DNA from: Lingula anatina
Lineage: Eukaryota; Brachiopoda; Lingulata; Lingulida; Lingulidae
Length of the DNA stretch: 64,000 nt
Direction of reading: 5' to 3'
NCBI RefSeq assembly: GCF_001039355.2
Contig: NW_019776002.1
Coordinates: forward strand, 190,414 to 254,413
Positions 48,601 to 61,460 of this stretch are shown here, piece after piece. The notes under the pieces were generated by a model that saw nothing but the letters and a program-made list of their open reading frames with translations, had not been told where the DNA came from and ran no database searches. Position numbers and translations under genes: made by a program. Each line of letters begins with the position of its first letter. Within the stretch, counting starts at the first letter, position 1.

Positions 48601-49223
48601 TCAACAGGTGCCCCCAGCATGTGAGTTACTGACAGAGGTCAATACCAAGTTCAGGCTGACATGTCTGACTGTGGCCACAAAAGAACAGGAAAGTGTCAGT
48701 AACACACAGAAAAAGGAACTAGAAAATGTCATTAGTAATGGGGCTACAGGTAAATAAACAGCATATATGTTTAAATGTTAATGATATTGTAAAAAAAATG
48801 AAAGTTACCTGAGAGGAGCAGCTGTCATTTTTGTCAATTTAACAATACATATGAACTTTTTAGAGAAATTTTGATTTAATAAGTCAAAGAACTTCTTCAA
48901 GTTGGGTCTGTCCAGAAAATAGTGTTATATATTTTCAATTGTGGTTTATTATATCTTGATGCACACTTCAGGTAAAAAGAGAAAAAGGAAGAGAGGAAAG
49001 TTTGGATCATCGCAGGAGCCAGAGAAAAGAAGAGATCAAAATATTCAGAAAACAAGTATTGAAGGTACATGTTGCAATTTAACCACATTTTTAGCAAATA
49101 ATGCTGTAAATACTTATGTACTCTTACCAGGGAAGTTGCTAAGGTTTGATTTTTTGTTTTTCAGAGGAAAAAGCACCAAAGAAAAAGAAGAAAAGGAAAC
49201 AAGCTACGAAAGGCTCTGACTAA
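45647..49223 (+). CDS. PAK1IP1: PAK1IP1 homologue, copy B
   Basis: Eleven exons: 45647-45712, 45925-46090, 46550-46670, 46873-47000, 47423-47505, 47733-47795, 47918-48015, 48270-48366, 48608-48749, 48972-49064 and 49165-49223. They total 1116 nt, 371 aa. Every exon but the last has the same length as in copy A. By eye, coding differences are about eight replacements (for example Asn/Asp in DIYNVE versus DIYDVE, Thr/Ser before NWLIVGG, Val/Ile in DQGVF) and about seven silent changes, plus a changed C-terminal end (KQATKGSD). No frameshift or lost splice site was seen, so both copies appear able to make protein. Function as for copy A. It converges with TMEM14, 361 bp between stop codons. Confidence 0.95.
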
Positions 49224-49584
49224 ATAAAAGACAATAAAATAAAATAAAATGTATAAGAATATATTTATTTGTCATTCATTGGTTCCCTTACATAGTTTTC
49301 CTTTTTATTTTAAAACCATCAATACCTATAAATTAATTCTAGAACTATACTTTAAAGCAAAACTAAGACAACAAACTGTAACTTGTCAAAAACAAACAAA
49401 GCATACTTCTTGAATATGTACTTGGTACATAAACTGAAGGAACATCTGATCTAAACTGCCTTGTAGATATCTCTATGTGAACTACTAACTGTTTATTCTA
49501 AAACTAAATTTTACAAAGTTCTTGCTTTAGTTAAAAATGCATACTATGGAAGCTGGAGTTTTTTCTCCAATGGTGGAATGTATG

Positions 49585-51272
49585 CTACTGCATCATCTGG
49601 ACACCGCACTTGGCAACCATGCCCAAACTGAAATATCAAAAACAAAAAAAAAAAAACATCAATTAATTGAATAAGGCTAGCAAGTATTTAAAGGAAAGTT
49701 TGTATTTGATATTTGCAAGGTAGAGAGGGAATCAACTTCTATCCATGTGCACAATATAGTTTTGTGAGAAGGCTTACAATTTACAAAATATTCTTTTGCA
49801 TCCTCAACAATCTCTAGTAACTTGTTGACTATCACTTGTAACTAAATAACAAAATGCCACCTCAGTGCTGCTTTAAACATCAAAATAACTTGCTATTAGG
49901 ATTCTGCACCCCAAATTTCATTAATCTTGAACTCAATAAATGTTAAAAAATATTTTTGCAGCTCTATTCTGAATGGGCTGCCCACTTGCATCACGGCTGC
50001 AATTTTATTTCTACAGATCTCTAAACAGCAGAGAAGCACTGTGTTGAGTTCAGGACAAATGTAATTTGGGGTGCAGAATTAAACTTAAAAAATTATTTTG
50101 ATGTTAAAAATAACATTAGGGTGGCATTTAGTGACTCTCACAATGAACTGTGACTCTCATATTGACATTTGTAACTGTGTTCCAAATTAGGAAGGACCTC
50201 ATAAATCTACAGTTTAAACACCTGCCTTTTTCATCACGTATCTTCACACATAACACACACTTTCAGTTTATGTTCAAAGGCTGTGAAGACTGAGAAAACT
50301 GCACCTTCCACCTTAATTTGCCTCGAATCAATCAAACATAATTTTCATTCCTGTACGTACCTCAGTATTGCCATGACCCCTGGTGGCCAGATCTTGCCAG
50401 AGTTGTAGAATCTCACACCCATGGCTGCAGCCAATGCACCACTTGATACTGAAAATGTATATATGCTGGTTTTCAAAACATAGGGCAAAGAGGTCACATT
50501 TTTCCAACAGCAGTGAGTTTTTTAATGACGTCCATCTTGCGACATTATTATATAATATGCCATTTTATGTACAGTTAAAGTAACTGAAAAATAAGTCGTC
50601 ATTTACTTGTCCCAAATGTTTTAAAATTTACATCTGGTATTGAGAACAATACAGCATAGAAATAAAAGTAAACTATAAATTTAATTCCACACAGTTCACT
50701 GACACTTCATAACAAACTACATCGAAGAAACAGAATGTCCTTACAAAGAAGAACCACACAGCTCCTGGGAGACTGAGAATTCATGTAAGCGCCGACACCT
50801 GACAAACCACCCATAAGCAGCCCCATGCCTAAGGACACTGTGCTACCTATAAGAAAATTATTACATTTGAGACAAGTACAGTGTCAAAATCTCAAAATCG
50901 TACAGGCTTAGCATTTTTGGGCTATTCAACATTTTCATACATTTATAATTAAAATTATTAATGATGTCGATTAACGTTATTGTTATTTGTCTCATTGGTT
51001 TAATTCAATCCATATATTTGTCCTCAATCCATGTTCATGGCACGAAGAACGGTGGTAACAATATTATGAGTGACAAAGTGGATGTCATTGGACACATTTA
51101 CTGGCGCTACATTATACCCTTAAAACTCTGTGGCAATGGTTACGTACGCACTACAAACTACACACACACTGAAGCTTTGAAAATGCACAACGCTATTACC
51201 AGCTTTAATGTAGCCTATAATTCCACCGATCGTCACGAAGGCAGCATAACCGTATCCCACCAAGTCAGCCAT
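49585..51272 (-). CDS. TMEM14C: TMEM14 family small membrane protein (TMEM14A/C-like)
   Basis: Four exons on the minus strand: 51200-51272, 50745-50846, 50361-50448 and 49585-49627, together 306 nt and 101 aa (human TMEM14C 112). It starts MADLVGYGYAAFVTIGGII, with GYIKAG after the first hydrophobic helix. Further hydrophobic segments carry GLLMGGLSGVGAY, LSSGALAAAMGVRFYNSGK and PPGVMAILSLGMVAK, all matching the family. Vertebrate TMEM14C is an inner mitochondrial membrane protein needed for porphyrin transport in haem synthesis; whether this protein does the same is inference. The symbol denotes the closest family member I recall. A TTTACAG just upstream of the ATG may be the acceptor of a 5' untranslated intron. 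It lies head to head with PPP1R8 (252 bp between ATGs). Its last exon also exists as an orphan at 44657-44699. Confidence 0.9.
49852..50129. repeat. Imperfect inverted repeat, arms about 84 bp, in the last TMEM14 intron
   Basis: The left arm (49852-49935, containing ATTCTGCACCCCAAATTTCAT) pairs with the right arm (50045-50129, containing TAATTTGGGGTGCAGAATT). The loop is about 109 bp and contains the end of duplication unit B at 50012. Copy A (about 44915-45005) holds only the left arm. Possibly a degraded hairpin transposon. Confidence 0.65.
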
Positions 51273-51524
51273 CGTGTTGTTGGCTTCCTGTAAAGTTCGT
51301 CTTGGCTTCAACGAAAACTTGTACCAAAGGCTGGAACAAAAAGTAAATTGGTGAGAAAAATAAGTTATTTTATTCAATTATACAAATATTTTTTCCTCAC
51401 ATATATAGAATTTTTATAATTCTGTATTATCAAATGGTCATTTATGCGATATATTATCTAAACTCACCACCTTTGCAAAATATGGATCCTGACCTAATTT
51501 TATAGACATGCTCATCACTGATAA
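51273..51524. promoter_or_regulatory. Bidirectional TMEM14/PPP1R8 promoter
   Basis: The two divergent start codons are 252 bp apart, so both transcripts must start in or around this interval. It is AT-rich with no TATA box I would trust. If TMEM14 has a 5' untranslated intron, its start may be elsewhere. Confidence 0.5.
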
Positions 51525-54500
51525 ATGGCGACTGTAAATGCTAATAATTTTGAGGTGCCCACTTGGTAAGCAAATGTTTTCAACCGAGAGGAATAGAGCA
51601 ATTGATTTAATAGTGCACTATGTTACACTCAGTCATTCCCATTCCGGATTGGAATTATATGCGTTTTTTTCTAATACAACTCCTAATTTTCAATCTTATT
51701 ATAATATATTTACTTTAAAATGACCAAAAAATCAACAGCACAATGCCACAAGCAGTGAAACTGTACATTCTTTCTTTCTCCGATCAGAGCAAATGTTATT
51801 AAATATGAAAAAATGTTTAATGTTTTACAGGGCTGGGAAACCCCCTCCTGGACTTCATTTAGATGTCCTCAAAGAGGGCAAAATGATTCAGGTAAGTGTG
51901 GTCAGCCATGTCTAAGTTTGCATTCAGTGGATGTGGTTGGTAAGGTATGTCTACCCTCTACCAGGGTGGCAGATATTATAGGGAAAATGACCAAAAGCCA
52001 GAGATATGAAAATGACTGTCTATTTATCTTAAGACATATACCCCTGCAAACATACTTCACTAGGTATATCAGAAAAAATTTTAAACTGATCAGAAAATTA
52101 AAATACTTATATCATCTGAAAGGTAATGCAAAAACCGGATGAAATCATTTGGAATTTTTTAAATATTCCTACAAGCAACAAAGATATTGAAGTTTTTTAA
52201 CTGCAAAAATCCACCAAAAGTGTCCACACTTCTCAGCTCAAAACCTGTGCCCACTGACCAGCAGTGATCACTCAGGCGCAGCAGAGCACCCTGTGTGTCT
52301 TTGTGTACTCAGCCTATTGTCTGGCTCACGTAGCCTGTGACTAATCAGGGCAAAGCTATTTCCCTGTGATAATTTTCACATCATGTAATATTGTGGATTA
52401 AATTAACTATACTTCGCAACCTTCAAATTTCATGATTTTTCTACATAATATAGCAAATTTCATAAACTTTGCTGGATATAAATTTCAAAAAGATGATACC
52501 AGCACTTGCCTGAAATTTTTTAGCATTTTGTAGAGGCAAAACTTAAAACAAGCAGAACCGAAACTTGTCAAAGACAGAAAACATGGGAAAATCACATGAC
52601 CGGATTTTACTCTTTGAATTACAACTTATTTAGTTAATGGCTTGTATTAGTTTTTTTACGCGGCGCTAAAAGAGAGATTTAAAAAAGGGGTTCCATGGCG
52701 AACTGTCAGCAGGCCGACTTCAGTTTTACACTTCACTGCCCATGGATAGTTACGACTGTAGCGCCCCTAGCGGATTGTGATCTACCTAACTTCACTGATA
52801 CACAGGGTAACAAGTAGTATCCAGCTTTTACTAGTTTATCATGAGAACTGATTTACCATTTATAGGTTGCTCAAACACACCATGCTCATTTTACATATTT
52901 GTGAACAGTTGGTGTATTGTTAAAAGCAATTGCAACTTATTTTATCAAAGAATGCAATTAAACTGTCAAAAGTTAATTGTACTAATTTATGGCTATTCCA
53001 TTTCAGAAATTAATGATTGACGAGAAAAAGTGTTATTTCTTTGGCCGCAATAAACAGCTGTGTGATTTCTGCATCGACCATGCCTCCTGCTCTCGTGTTC
53101 ATGCAGCTTTAGTGTGGCACAAACACTTAGGACGACCCTTTATCATAGACCTGGGGAGCAGTAAGTATATCTTAATATCATGGTGAACGTCATTTGTAGT
53201 TATATTATTATTAAAATTGTTGTTGTGAGTTTAGCATCCTTTATCACCATGTACATAATGTACATTATTACACCACTACACCTGATGTAGCATGTAAGTC
53301 ATACTGAAACAAGTGAATATCAACGACTATGATTCTTTTTTGCATTACTGTTTTTTGTCTGAGAAAGAAAATTTATGTATTGTCAAAGATTATTTTGATT
53401 GTTAATTATATTGAAGAAAATTTAAACTGTTCAGTTTCTGCACTAACTGAAATGGTCTCTGGATCCAGTAGGACGAAGTCCCAAGTGTTTGGATGAATGC
53501 TTTTACAGGTGTGCTTTTACCTGTAAAAATTGAACAGTTTATATTATCCTCAATATGAATAACAGTATTCCACAGATCAACTTCCATCAGGATTGATTGG
53601 TGTTTGTTTTCCAGCACATGGTACTTTCATAGGTCACATTAGGCTTGACCTGAAGAAACCTCAGCAAGTCCCAATAGACAGTGAACTCCACTTTGGTGCC
53701 TCCTCGCGGGTCTATATTATCAGAGAGCGTCCTCAGATGCCGTCTACTTACTCAGATGATAAAGACAAAACAGGAGAAGAGATTGGTGAAGGAGGACTGC
53801 TGGGGTTGCCAGAGTCTGAGACTGAGCTAGAGGTGATGAGGCAAACATTTAGTATGAAGAATAATGTTAACATTTTAAGAAGAAGGACATCCCCTGGGAA
53901 AAATAGTCTCATCTAACGTTCACTTTTCTAGAACATTTGGTGTATGTTTTTTACAGTTCTAATGTTGTTTTGTAATGAATGTAACAGTTCATGAACTGTT
54001 TTTGGGAAGTCATTCAGAATGTCCTAGAACAGATTAAGAACATTTTTCATTAAAAGAGAAAAATATTATGTTCTAGGACAGATTGAGAAGCGTAAGTGAG
54101 TGTTTAGTGAGTCATATTTTTGCATGGGATTTCAGCATTTTTAGTCAAAGCAACTTTAAAATGGTACACTTACAAAATTTAATAATCTCTCAGTTATATG
54201 GTATCATATCTGATATACTGAGTAACATGATTGAAAAAGTACCCTTACTGTTTATTCTTTTATTTTGTAAACAGAATCTAACAGAATTCAACACAGCACA
54301 TAATAGAAGGATAGCTGCCATAGGAGATATAGCGGATGTCCCGATGGTGAACAGGAAGAGGCGGCGGAAATCTGTGGGGTTTAGAGAAGAGGACGAAGTC
54401 ATTAATCCAGGTGAGTTAAACAGATCTTAAAATGTTTAAATAAAGGCTAAACTAAATAATGATAAATTAAATGTTTCCTGCTAGCTAGGCTTGTCAGTTA

Positions 54501-57145
54501 CATACAGGGACAGAAACCTGATTTATTTTATTTAAAGGTATCATATCTGGTATTTTCCCACCAAATACATCTTCCTCTCAGAGAAGAAACTTTTTTCTGC
54601 ACATAAATCATATTTCTACCCTTCACTGTACTTGGATTTGATGTTTTATACCATTTCTAATTATTTCATTGTAAATGACTAAATCAGCTACTTTTAAGGG
54701 TTTTGTTACTTTTGAGGTTCGAATTGGGACAGATTGTAGCTTTGCTGAAAATTTAGACATCGAAAATACTGAGACATAATCATACACAGATAGTATCCTT
54801 TTATAGAAAAAGCTGAGAATATCCTCAGTTGCTGCATTTTTATGTACAGACACAGATGTGTCTGTACATATTGCCATCACCTGCGTCTGTCGTCGTCGTC
54901 GCCGTCGCCGATCATGTCGCCGTCGCCGTCGCCGTGCACTTTCAGCGTTAACACCATAAGTGAAAGACAGTTTTACTTTTTGGCTTTATATTTACAGAGC
55001 TGACTAATATTCATAAAACGCAGGTCAAGTTCGAAAATCAGCATGNAAGTTGAGGTGATTAACTTCTTGGCATTTATTTCCCTATCAAAATGGTTCAAAT
55101 GAAAAATTTTTGGTTCAGTTTGTAAGTGGTTGAACCTTTGAGATTTTATTTTATTTAAGTTTTTTTTTTACTCTGGGGCTAAAATATTTTAGAGTGAGCT
55201 CATTGTGGGAAAACGTCAAAATATTTTTCATTAAAATCTTTCTATTTATGTTCATGTGGTACCACTATTAGCTCTGTTCATCACAATTTGACATTAACTT
55301 ATAGAATTCTTGTAAATGTATAATGGTTTTATGCATTTATGAGAGACCTATGAAAATGGTATCCTTACAATTCTTTAAATGTTTAAAGTCATAATAACTC
55401 TTCGTTTTGGCCAAAAATTGGATTTTCCTGGAAAAAAGGGCAATTTTCCCGTACTTACCAATGGCCAACGACCCCATTCCTGCATTCAAAGTTAATCCAG
55501 GGTTTTTTTCCTAAAGGTACGGTTTTTTGTTAAAATCTCTTAAGAGATTTTAACTGACGGAGCTCTCTGTGACATTGCAAAGTCACTGGTGACCTACTTA
55601 AAACCAACAACCAACACTATATAAGATTCATGAGATATATTCGTCTTTTTGTTAAAAATGCATTTATATCCACAATGTGTGCCATTCTGGGCTTTTCGTT
55701 ATCCGACGCACTGTACAAAAACTCGCAACTTATGTCTGCGTCTGCACTAATGCGTTTGGCGCCATGTTATTTTGGTCTCGAATGAACGCGAGAATCCGCG
55801 TGACACCATTACGTCATTAGCAACGAATGCACTTGTCGACCGGAAAAAAGGCATCGTAAGCCCTATTGACAAGCACAGATTTTAGTTTTCCTACAATAAC
55901 GGCCGTTTTAGTGGTAAAATACAATAGAATATATTTCCATGCGTTGTTTACAATGTATTTCATGCGGATTTTTGAATCTCAAAGGAAGAGTTATTATTGC
56001 TTTAATGGCTTTGTTCATTTAAGATAGACCTATGGTAGCCATACAATATTTTTCAAATTATTTTAACAAAAATGGGATGTTCTGTTTCAGAGGACATTGA
56101 TCCCACAGTGGGTAGATTTAGGAACATGATCAGCACTATGGTAATCCCATCAAAGGTGAGAACAGAAGGCTGTCTTGATTCACATCAGCACTGATGCAGC
56201 ACTGCCATAATTGATGTTGATGGGAGAGTTGCATCAGAACTTGGTTATTTTGCTGGATATGCAGTTGTTAGGAACTGTTGCAATAATATATATCTCAGTA
56301 TATACCTCAACCACAATTAAACAAGAACATTATGAACAGTTAAAGAGAAATGTGACTGAGCAGTAGTCAAGCTTATCAGTGGTTAGGCAAAATTGTTTTT
56401 AATTGAGAATTTGTCATCTTAACAACTGCATTATCAGTATAGTTTTAACACTGTGTTATATTTTAAGGTATTGTGATTATAACTCTTAATGTAAAGTCAA
56501 TAAGAAATGTCACATTCTGCTTTTTCCATTTTATTAATTTACTTATTTATGAACATTTATTATTTATTTATATATGAACATTTATGAATGTGCCCTTTGA
56601 GATTTTTGTATATCTTGAATCAAGAGAAACTTGATAACATTTTCATCCTGCCAAGCACCTGTTATAATGTATATGTGCATCACTGCACTGTCATTAGTTT
56701 ACATCATGAAGTTGAACAGCACATCAAGTCAGGTGTTTTACTGCGTACAGGTTGCCTGGTTTTTAGCTGAGATATAACTTTTACATTGGTGCATATATAT
56801 ATTTCATTCCAGAAACCAAAGCTAGATGCAGCAGGCAGTGGGAGTTCCATGTTTCCTCAAGTTCGCCAAGGTCAAGGTCATTTTGGATCACATTTATACT
56901 CAGATCTTCCGTCAGCCACAGACGAGACTGGACTGGTGAGCAGTACATATAGCATTGCCACCAAGCTGGGTCTTCCTGTGCCAAACCTGGCACCTGACTT
57001 AGAGGAAGTGTCCAGCTCCATGCTGCAGATAGCACCTGCTCCGGCTGTGGTCAGTATGGACATTGAACAGAAAGAACCCAAGAAGAAAAAATATGCCAAG
57101 GAAGCTTGGCCTGGGAAGAGACCTACTCCTGCCTTACTGGTGTAA
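51525..57145 (+). CDS. PPP1R8: Nuclear inhibitor of protein phosphatase 1 (NIPP1)
   Basis: Seven exons: 51525-51565, 51831-51891, 53007-53160, 53615-53832, 54275-54410, 56091-56155 and 56813-57145. They total 1008 nt, 335 aa (human 351). NIPP1 is a nuclear scaffold that holds PP1 and, through its FHA domain, recruits phosphoproteins of the spliceosome and chromatin. The protein begins MATVNANNFEVPTWAGKPPP. The FHA domain (about 43-105) has FGRN, CSRVHAAL (phosphopeptide-binding Ser/Arg/His) and STHGTF. A basic stretch RKRRRKSVGF (186-194) holds the PP1-docking motif, here KSVGF where human has RVTF. NPEDIDPTVGRFRNM follows, and the C-terminus KKKKYAKEAWPGKRPTPALL is almost unchanged from human. 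Exon 1 was found by matching the split Trp codon and donor TTG|GTAAGC. Intron 5 holds a large repeat complex. Confidence 0.96.
54843..56080. repeat. Composite repeat in PPP1R8 intron 5: 12-bp-arm palindrome, GTC/GCC triplets, palindrome-bearing element and inverted fragments
   Basis: TGTACAGACACA and TGTGTCTGTACA flank two bases at 54843-54868. A GTC/GCC triplet tract follows (about 54885-54935). At about 55375-55554 lies the reverse-oriented partner of the element at 4965-5145, including the identical 26-bp palindrome (55529-55554). A short plus-oriented fragment (AAGAGTTATTATTGCTTTAA) recurs near 55986. A single N sits at 55046. There is no coding capacity; it is probably nested transposon debris. 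Confidence 0.6.
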
Positions 57146-57883
57146 TATCATCTTGGTATTACATGTGGATTTATGTCAACAAGCCTATGTCATATTTTCC
57201 TGTGTTTTTAGAAGCATTCATTAATGCAGTTGTGCATGAGGTTTAATGTCATTTGTCTTTGTCAAAAAAATTAGATCATTTCATCATTCCATTGTCAAGT
57301 TAATAATATAGAGACTCTGAACAATATCAAGCAATTGAACTTGATTAATGTTAGTTTGCCAGAAAAGTGGGCTGCTTGTGGTTTCTGCATTAGAAATCCA
57401 GCCCAAGGGCCCTTTGAAAGAGACACTGGGGGCAAGACATGCGTGTTCATCTACACAAGGATAGGTTAAGGGTAGAATATCAAGGTTGAATACCATTTTG
57501 TGTTCAACTATGACTTTCACAGTGGTGATCTATAAGAAAATTAGGAAGTACATCATTTCTGTGTGCATTTCATTGTTACTTGATGGTTTTTGACCTTTTA
57601 TAATGGTCCAGGTACACTGCATACATCTGGTAGTGTGGAAAATAGATGGACTTGGGTAAAGGCCTAGTATATGTCAGGTAGTATGGGGTTGCCCACCTGT
57701 ACTAGTCAGGTGAGAGAAGTGATGTCAGGTGAGCAAGAAAACTTTTTACTGAACTCAGAAGCCAGCCAGGGCCGTGCATTTCACAAGGGGAATTTCAGGA
57801 ACGGAAGACTTGTGCTCTTTATGATGTGGGAATCTGTTTGTTTGCCTGAACTTTGATGTATTCATGAAATGCAAATGATCATT

Positions 57884-57885
<2 letters not shown>

Positions 57886-57950
<65 letters not shown>
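57886..57950. repeat. (AT)n microsatellite, about 65 bp
   Basis: Uninterrupted alternating A and T beyond the end of PPP1R8. Likely to vary in length between individuals. Confidence 0.95.
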
Positions 57951-57953
<3 letters not shown>

Positions 57954-59715
57954 GCATAAGGTTATGATCATGGAAGATTTCACCACATGTGCCATATACT
58001 ATGGTAATTTCAGTACATTTTGCCCATCACCAGTGTATGGTGCAGGATATTGTAAGGAGCACATCATAGCCAGTAACATGGTGACCAGAGGGTCACTTGG
58101 GGTGCCAATGTAGAGCTTGTGTCAGCAGAGTTATTGAATGAAAAAACATGCACTTGGTTCACTCCATAGTATATTGCTTTGGAAGAGGAAATTTGTTCCT
58201 GGTGCACACAGAGAATAGATTGGAATAAAGTTACAGGTTGAGTAGAATAACAGTGCATAACAGTTGGTATGGGTATGTTTGTATGTGGTTTTTATAAAAA
58301 TGGAACGTGCAAAGATACAGATTAGAAAGCAAATGGTCATTAAATTGCACTGCTTGGCAGAAAGCACTTAATTCACTTGTGAGTTATCCTTCGACAAGGT
58401 AATACAGTTGAAAAGAGCACATTTACTACAAAGATAAGGAAAAGTAACAAGACCTTAATTGGTGTTAAATTAAACTCTTTATTTCGTCCAAACCCAGCTC
58501 CTAATTCTGGAAGTAAATATATTTTCGGGTACGTGCCAGTTTTAATGTTGGCACAAACCCTAGTTTTTATCGCATTTTTGATTGTACGTTTTATTTGAAA
58601 GTTCAACATCTTCAAAAAACGAGCGACTGCAATAATCCATTGCCGACATAGACGGCTATGACTGGCAGCTTATTCCCTAGTCGTGATGTCAAACCTGGGC
58701 TGTGTTGTAGACTTCAAACTTAACATTTACCTCAGAGACGAAATCAGTCCATAACAGTAGTGTAGTGCTTACTGAAGCGTGCTTTTACCATTGCAAAGGT
58801 ACATCACTGGAAGTAACGCAATTCTGCAATCATATTGCTGACTCTTAATTATTTAGTCATCGTTGCAACCTAGATAACATGAAATTCTGAATTATATATT
58901 ATACTAAGATCGTTTAGAAATAAAAAAATATGCATTATCTGTTGTAGATATTTGTTAATTAAAAAGCTTATGTAACGTTTAATGTGTTATCGGAAGAGAT
59001 GTAATCCATATAATGCAAGTACTCGTACCGTGTCTGTGTGGTGTACCATGGCTGTGTGTTGAGATCTACCTGAGTAGTCGGGATAAGTGAAGGCAGGAAG
59101 GACCTAGTGAGGGGGGTGGGGGGTTCGAGTAGTGTGGAGGTCTGGTTTCCCAATCTGTCTGTCTGCAGCCAAAACGCCATTCGGGAAGCTATTAGACACT
59201 TTGAAATGCTCCCCCATTAAACAAATTTGGTGCAAAAGAAGCACTTGTTAACCAACCTATTGCAGCGATTATTTTACTTGGCACTGGAAATAGAACCCTA
59301 TCAGTTCTTTACTTCAATCGTCAATCTTTGACACAAAATGCCGGGATCTGTATTTCTTATTTCTTTGACTTGAATTATTTTATTTCATCCGTTCTATTTA
59401 TTTATTTAATTGCGTATATTATTAATGTCGTTGTTTAAGTTATTTTGCAAATGCATGCAACTGATGCTTTTTGTACGTAAAGTATGAAATTCGTAGTTCT
59501 TGCGAAATTCGTAGTTTAAGGCACAGAGAAGCTTTAGGGATTTTTCAAAAGGATGCTAAAAATAGCCCTGCAGTTAAATTCGACATTGGCATTTCTTTAA
59601 GAATATATCAGTCCGAAATATTTTCAGTGGTACAAGTTTACAGTATCTTTTCTCGGACTTTTGCACCAATTGGATTTTCTTTTACCAAAAAAATAAAAAA
59701 ATAAAAAAAATAAAA

Positions 59716-59745
59716 ATAATAATAATAATAATAATAATAATGAAA

Positions 59746-59797
<52 letters not shown>
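59716..59797. repeat. (AAT)n microsatellite, about 82 bp
   Basis: AAT/ATA triplets with one interruption (TGAAATGAAT). It creates a false leucine-rich open frame on the minus strand. Confidence 0.95.
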
Positions 59798-59799
<2 letters not shown>

Positions 59800-61460
59800 G
59801 TAACATTAATAATTATAATAATTCTCCAACTCACGCATGAATGTTTTGTTTTTTAACATTTTCAATTCCCTGATTTAGTGCTAAATGATTCCCAAGTCTC
59901 TGAGACCGCCATGTTTTTAACCTCGGAAAGAAATATCGACATAAGTGGTTTTTTTTTAAAAGGTATTTATCATTTTAGAGGTCTGAATCGAGAAAGATTA
60001 GTCCTTTTGCAGGATATTTAAACATGAAAGTACGACTTGGGACGTTGTCAAACACCCACACAGTATACTTTTAATAATCTCTACAAAAAGGGATATTTGA
60101 TATTGGACTGCAAATTATTGTAGGTGCATGCATTTATTGAAAATCTATTTCTTAAACTTTTGATTTCGAGCAAAGAAAGCCTAACAAAACTACAGTCCAA
60201 CGCGCCAAGGCTTGACCAGTGCTTCTTTTATGCTGTATTTGAATAGAAACTTGTGATTTTTGATGTTGCGAAGTGTTACTTTGTCTGACTTTTGTGACCT
60301 TGTCACTTGCCCACAAGTTGTTTTATTTTATTTAAATAGACTCAAGGACACAATGAAAAGTTCTATATTTAGACCCTCGGGCAAAAGAAAACATGGTTTG
60401 TCTTACCCTTTGGGTGTTATTTTCATAAAATAAATTCAATTTAACTTTGTTTATCAAAACCCCCGTGTGTTGTATTTTAGTTACGGTGTATCTTACATTA
60501 ATATGCAACATTGAGACAGAGAAAAAAAAACACGTCTGATGATGACGAATCGATTTCTCCGCGCCTCTCCTTAACTTGCTTACATAAAGCGTGACGTCAC
60601 GTTTGCTATGCCAACGACGTGCTCCTAGTCTTTATAACACAGTGAACGCTCAAGTAAAATGTCACTCAAAATAGCCGATTTACAATTCATGCTTAAATTG
60701 TATTTCTCAAAGAATTCTGTAACAAGTGTCGGGTGTACAGTCAATAGTGAGGACAATTAATGTAGGCCAGATTTAGCAAGAACATTCAGCCGCTATGAAT
60801 AAATCTTTACTATTTGTATCAACATAAAAGCTTCTATACTGCAATTACTTATACAATGCACAATATATGTCTAATATCTGGGACAGAGTTGGCTAAGTCT
60901 GCTGCGGGCTACTTGGTGGGTTAAAAATCACTTATAATAAAGTGCGTTTAAGCTTTTGCCAGCCAGGTGCTTGAAGTAAAACTTTTCCATGTTAGAATTA
61001 ATACAACTGTTTTCTGTGCGATTTAACATTCATACGTGTCGGGTCATATTGACTTGACTTTCACAAGCACGAAAATGTGAATAGTAACATAGAAGAAACG
61101 ATGCGCAAATATTAGAAGTGACTGTGTAAACAGAATGTGTTGAATTGGTATAGTGACAATGTATAGCAACATCGGAGTTGGGACGTAAAGTAACAAAATT
61201 AGCAAACCATACACAAAGCCAGGAACGGGGGGTGAACAATGGGACCCAGGGGGCGGAAAATGAATGTTTGCAAATTTTGCCTTAACAAGCTTAACGAGGT
61301 GATGGTGCTGATCAACAAATAATGATTTGACCACAGAGTTCAAACCTAACGTGGAGCACAAGAGTGCTGGTCGAAATTTCAAAATTCTGGATGGCAATAT
61401 GCTCATGCTGATATCTAGGACGAATAAAACGTTGTATTTCGTCCAAGTACGGATCATCAG

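Noticed and set aside
54700-54735. TTGAGGTTCGAATTGGGAC considered as a tRNA T-arm
   Set aside because: No matching acceptor, D or anticodon arms nearby. No tRNA or rRNA gene was recognised anywhere in the window.
59624-59806. Leucine-rich 60-codon frame on the minus strand
   Set aside because: Direct product of the (AAT)n microsatellite.
61044-61457. 137-codon minus-strand frame with hydrophobic stretches
   Set aside because: No recognisable family; hydrophobicity is expected from T-rich sequence on that strand, and there are no supporting exons.
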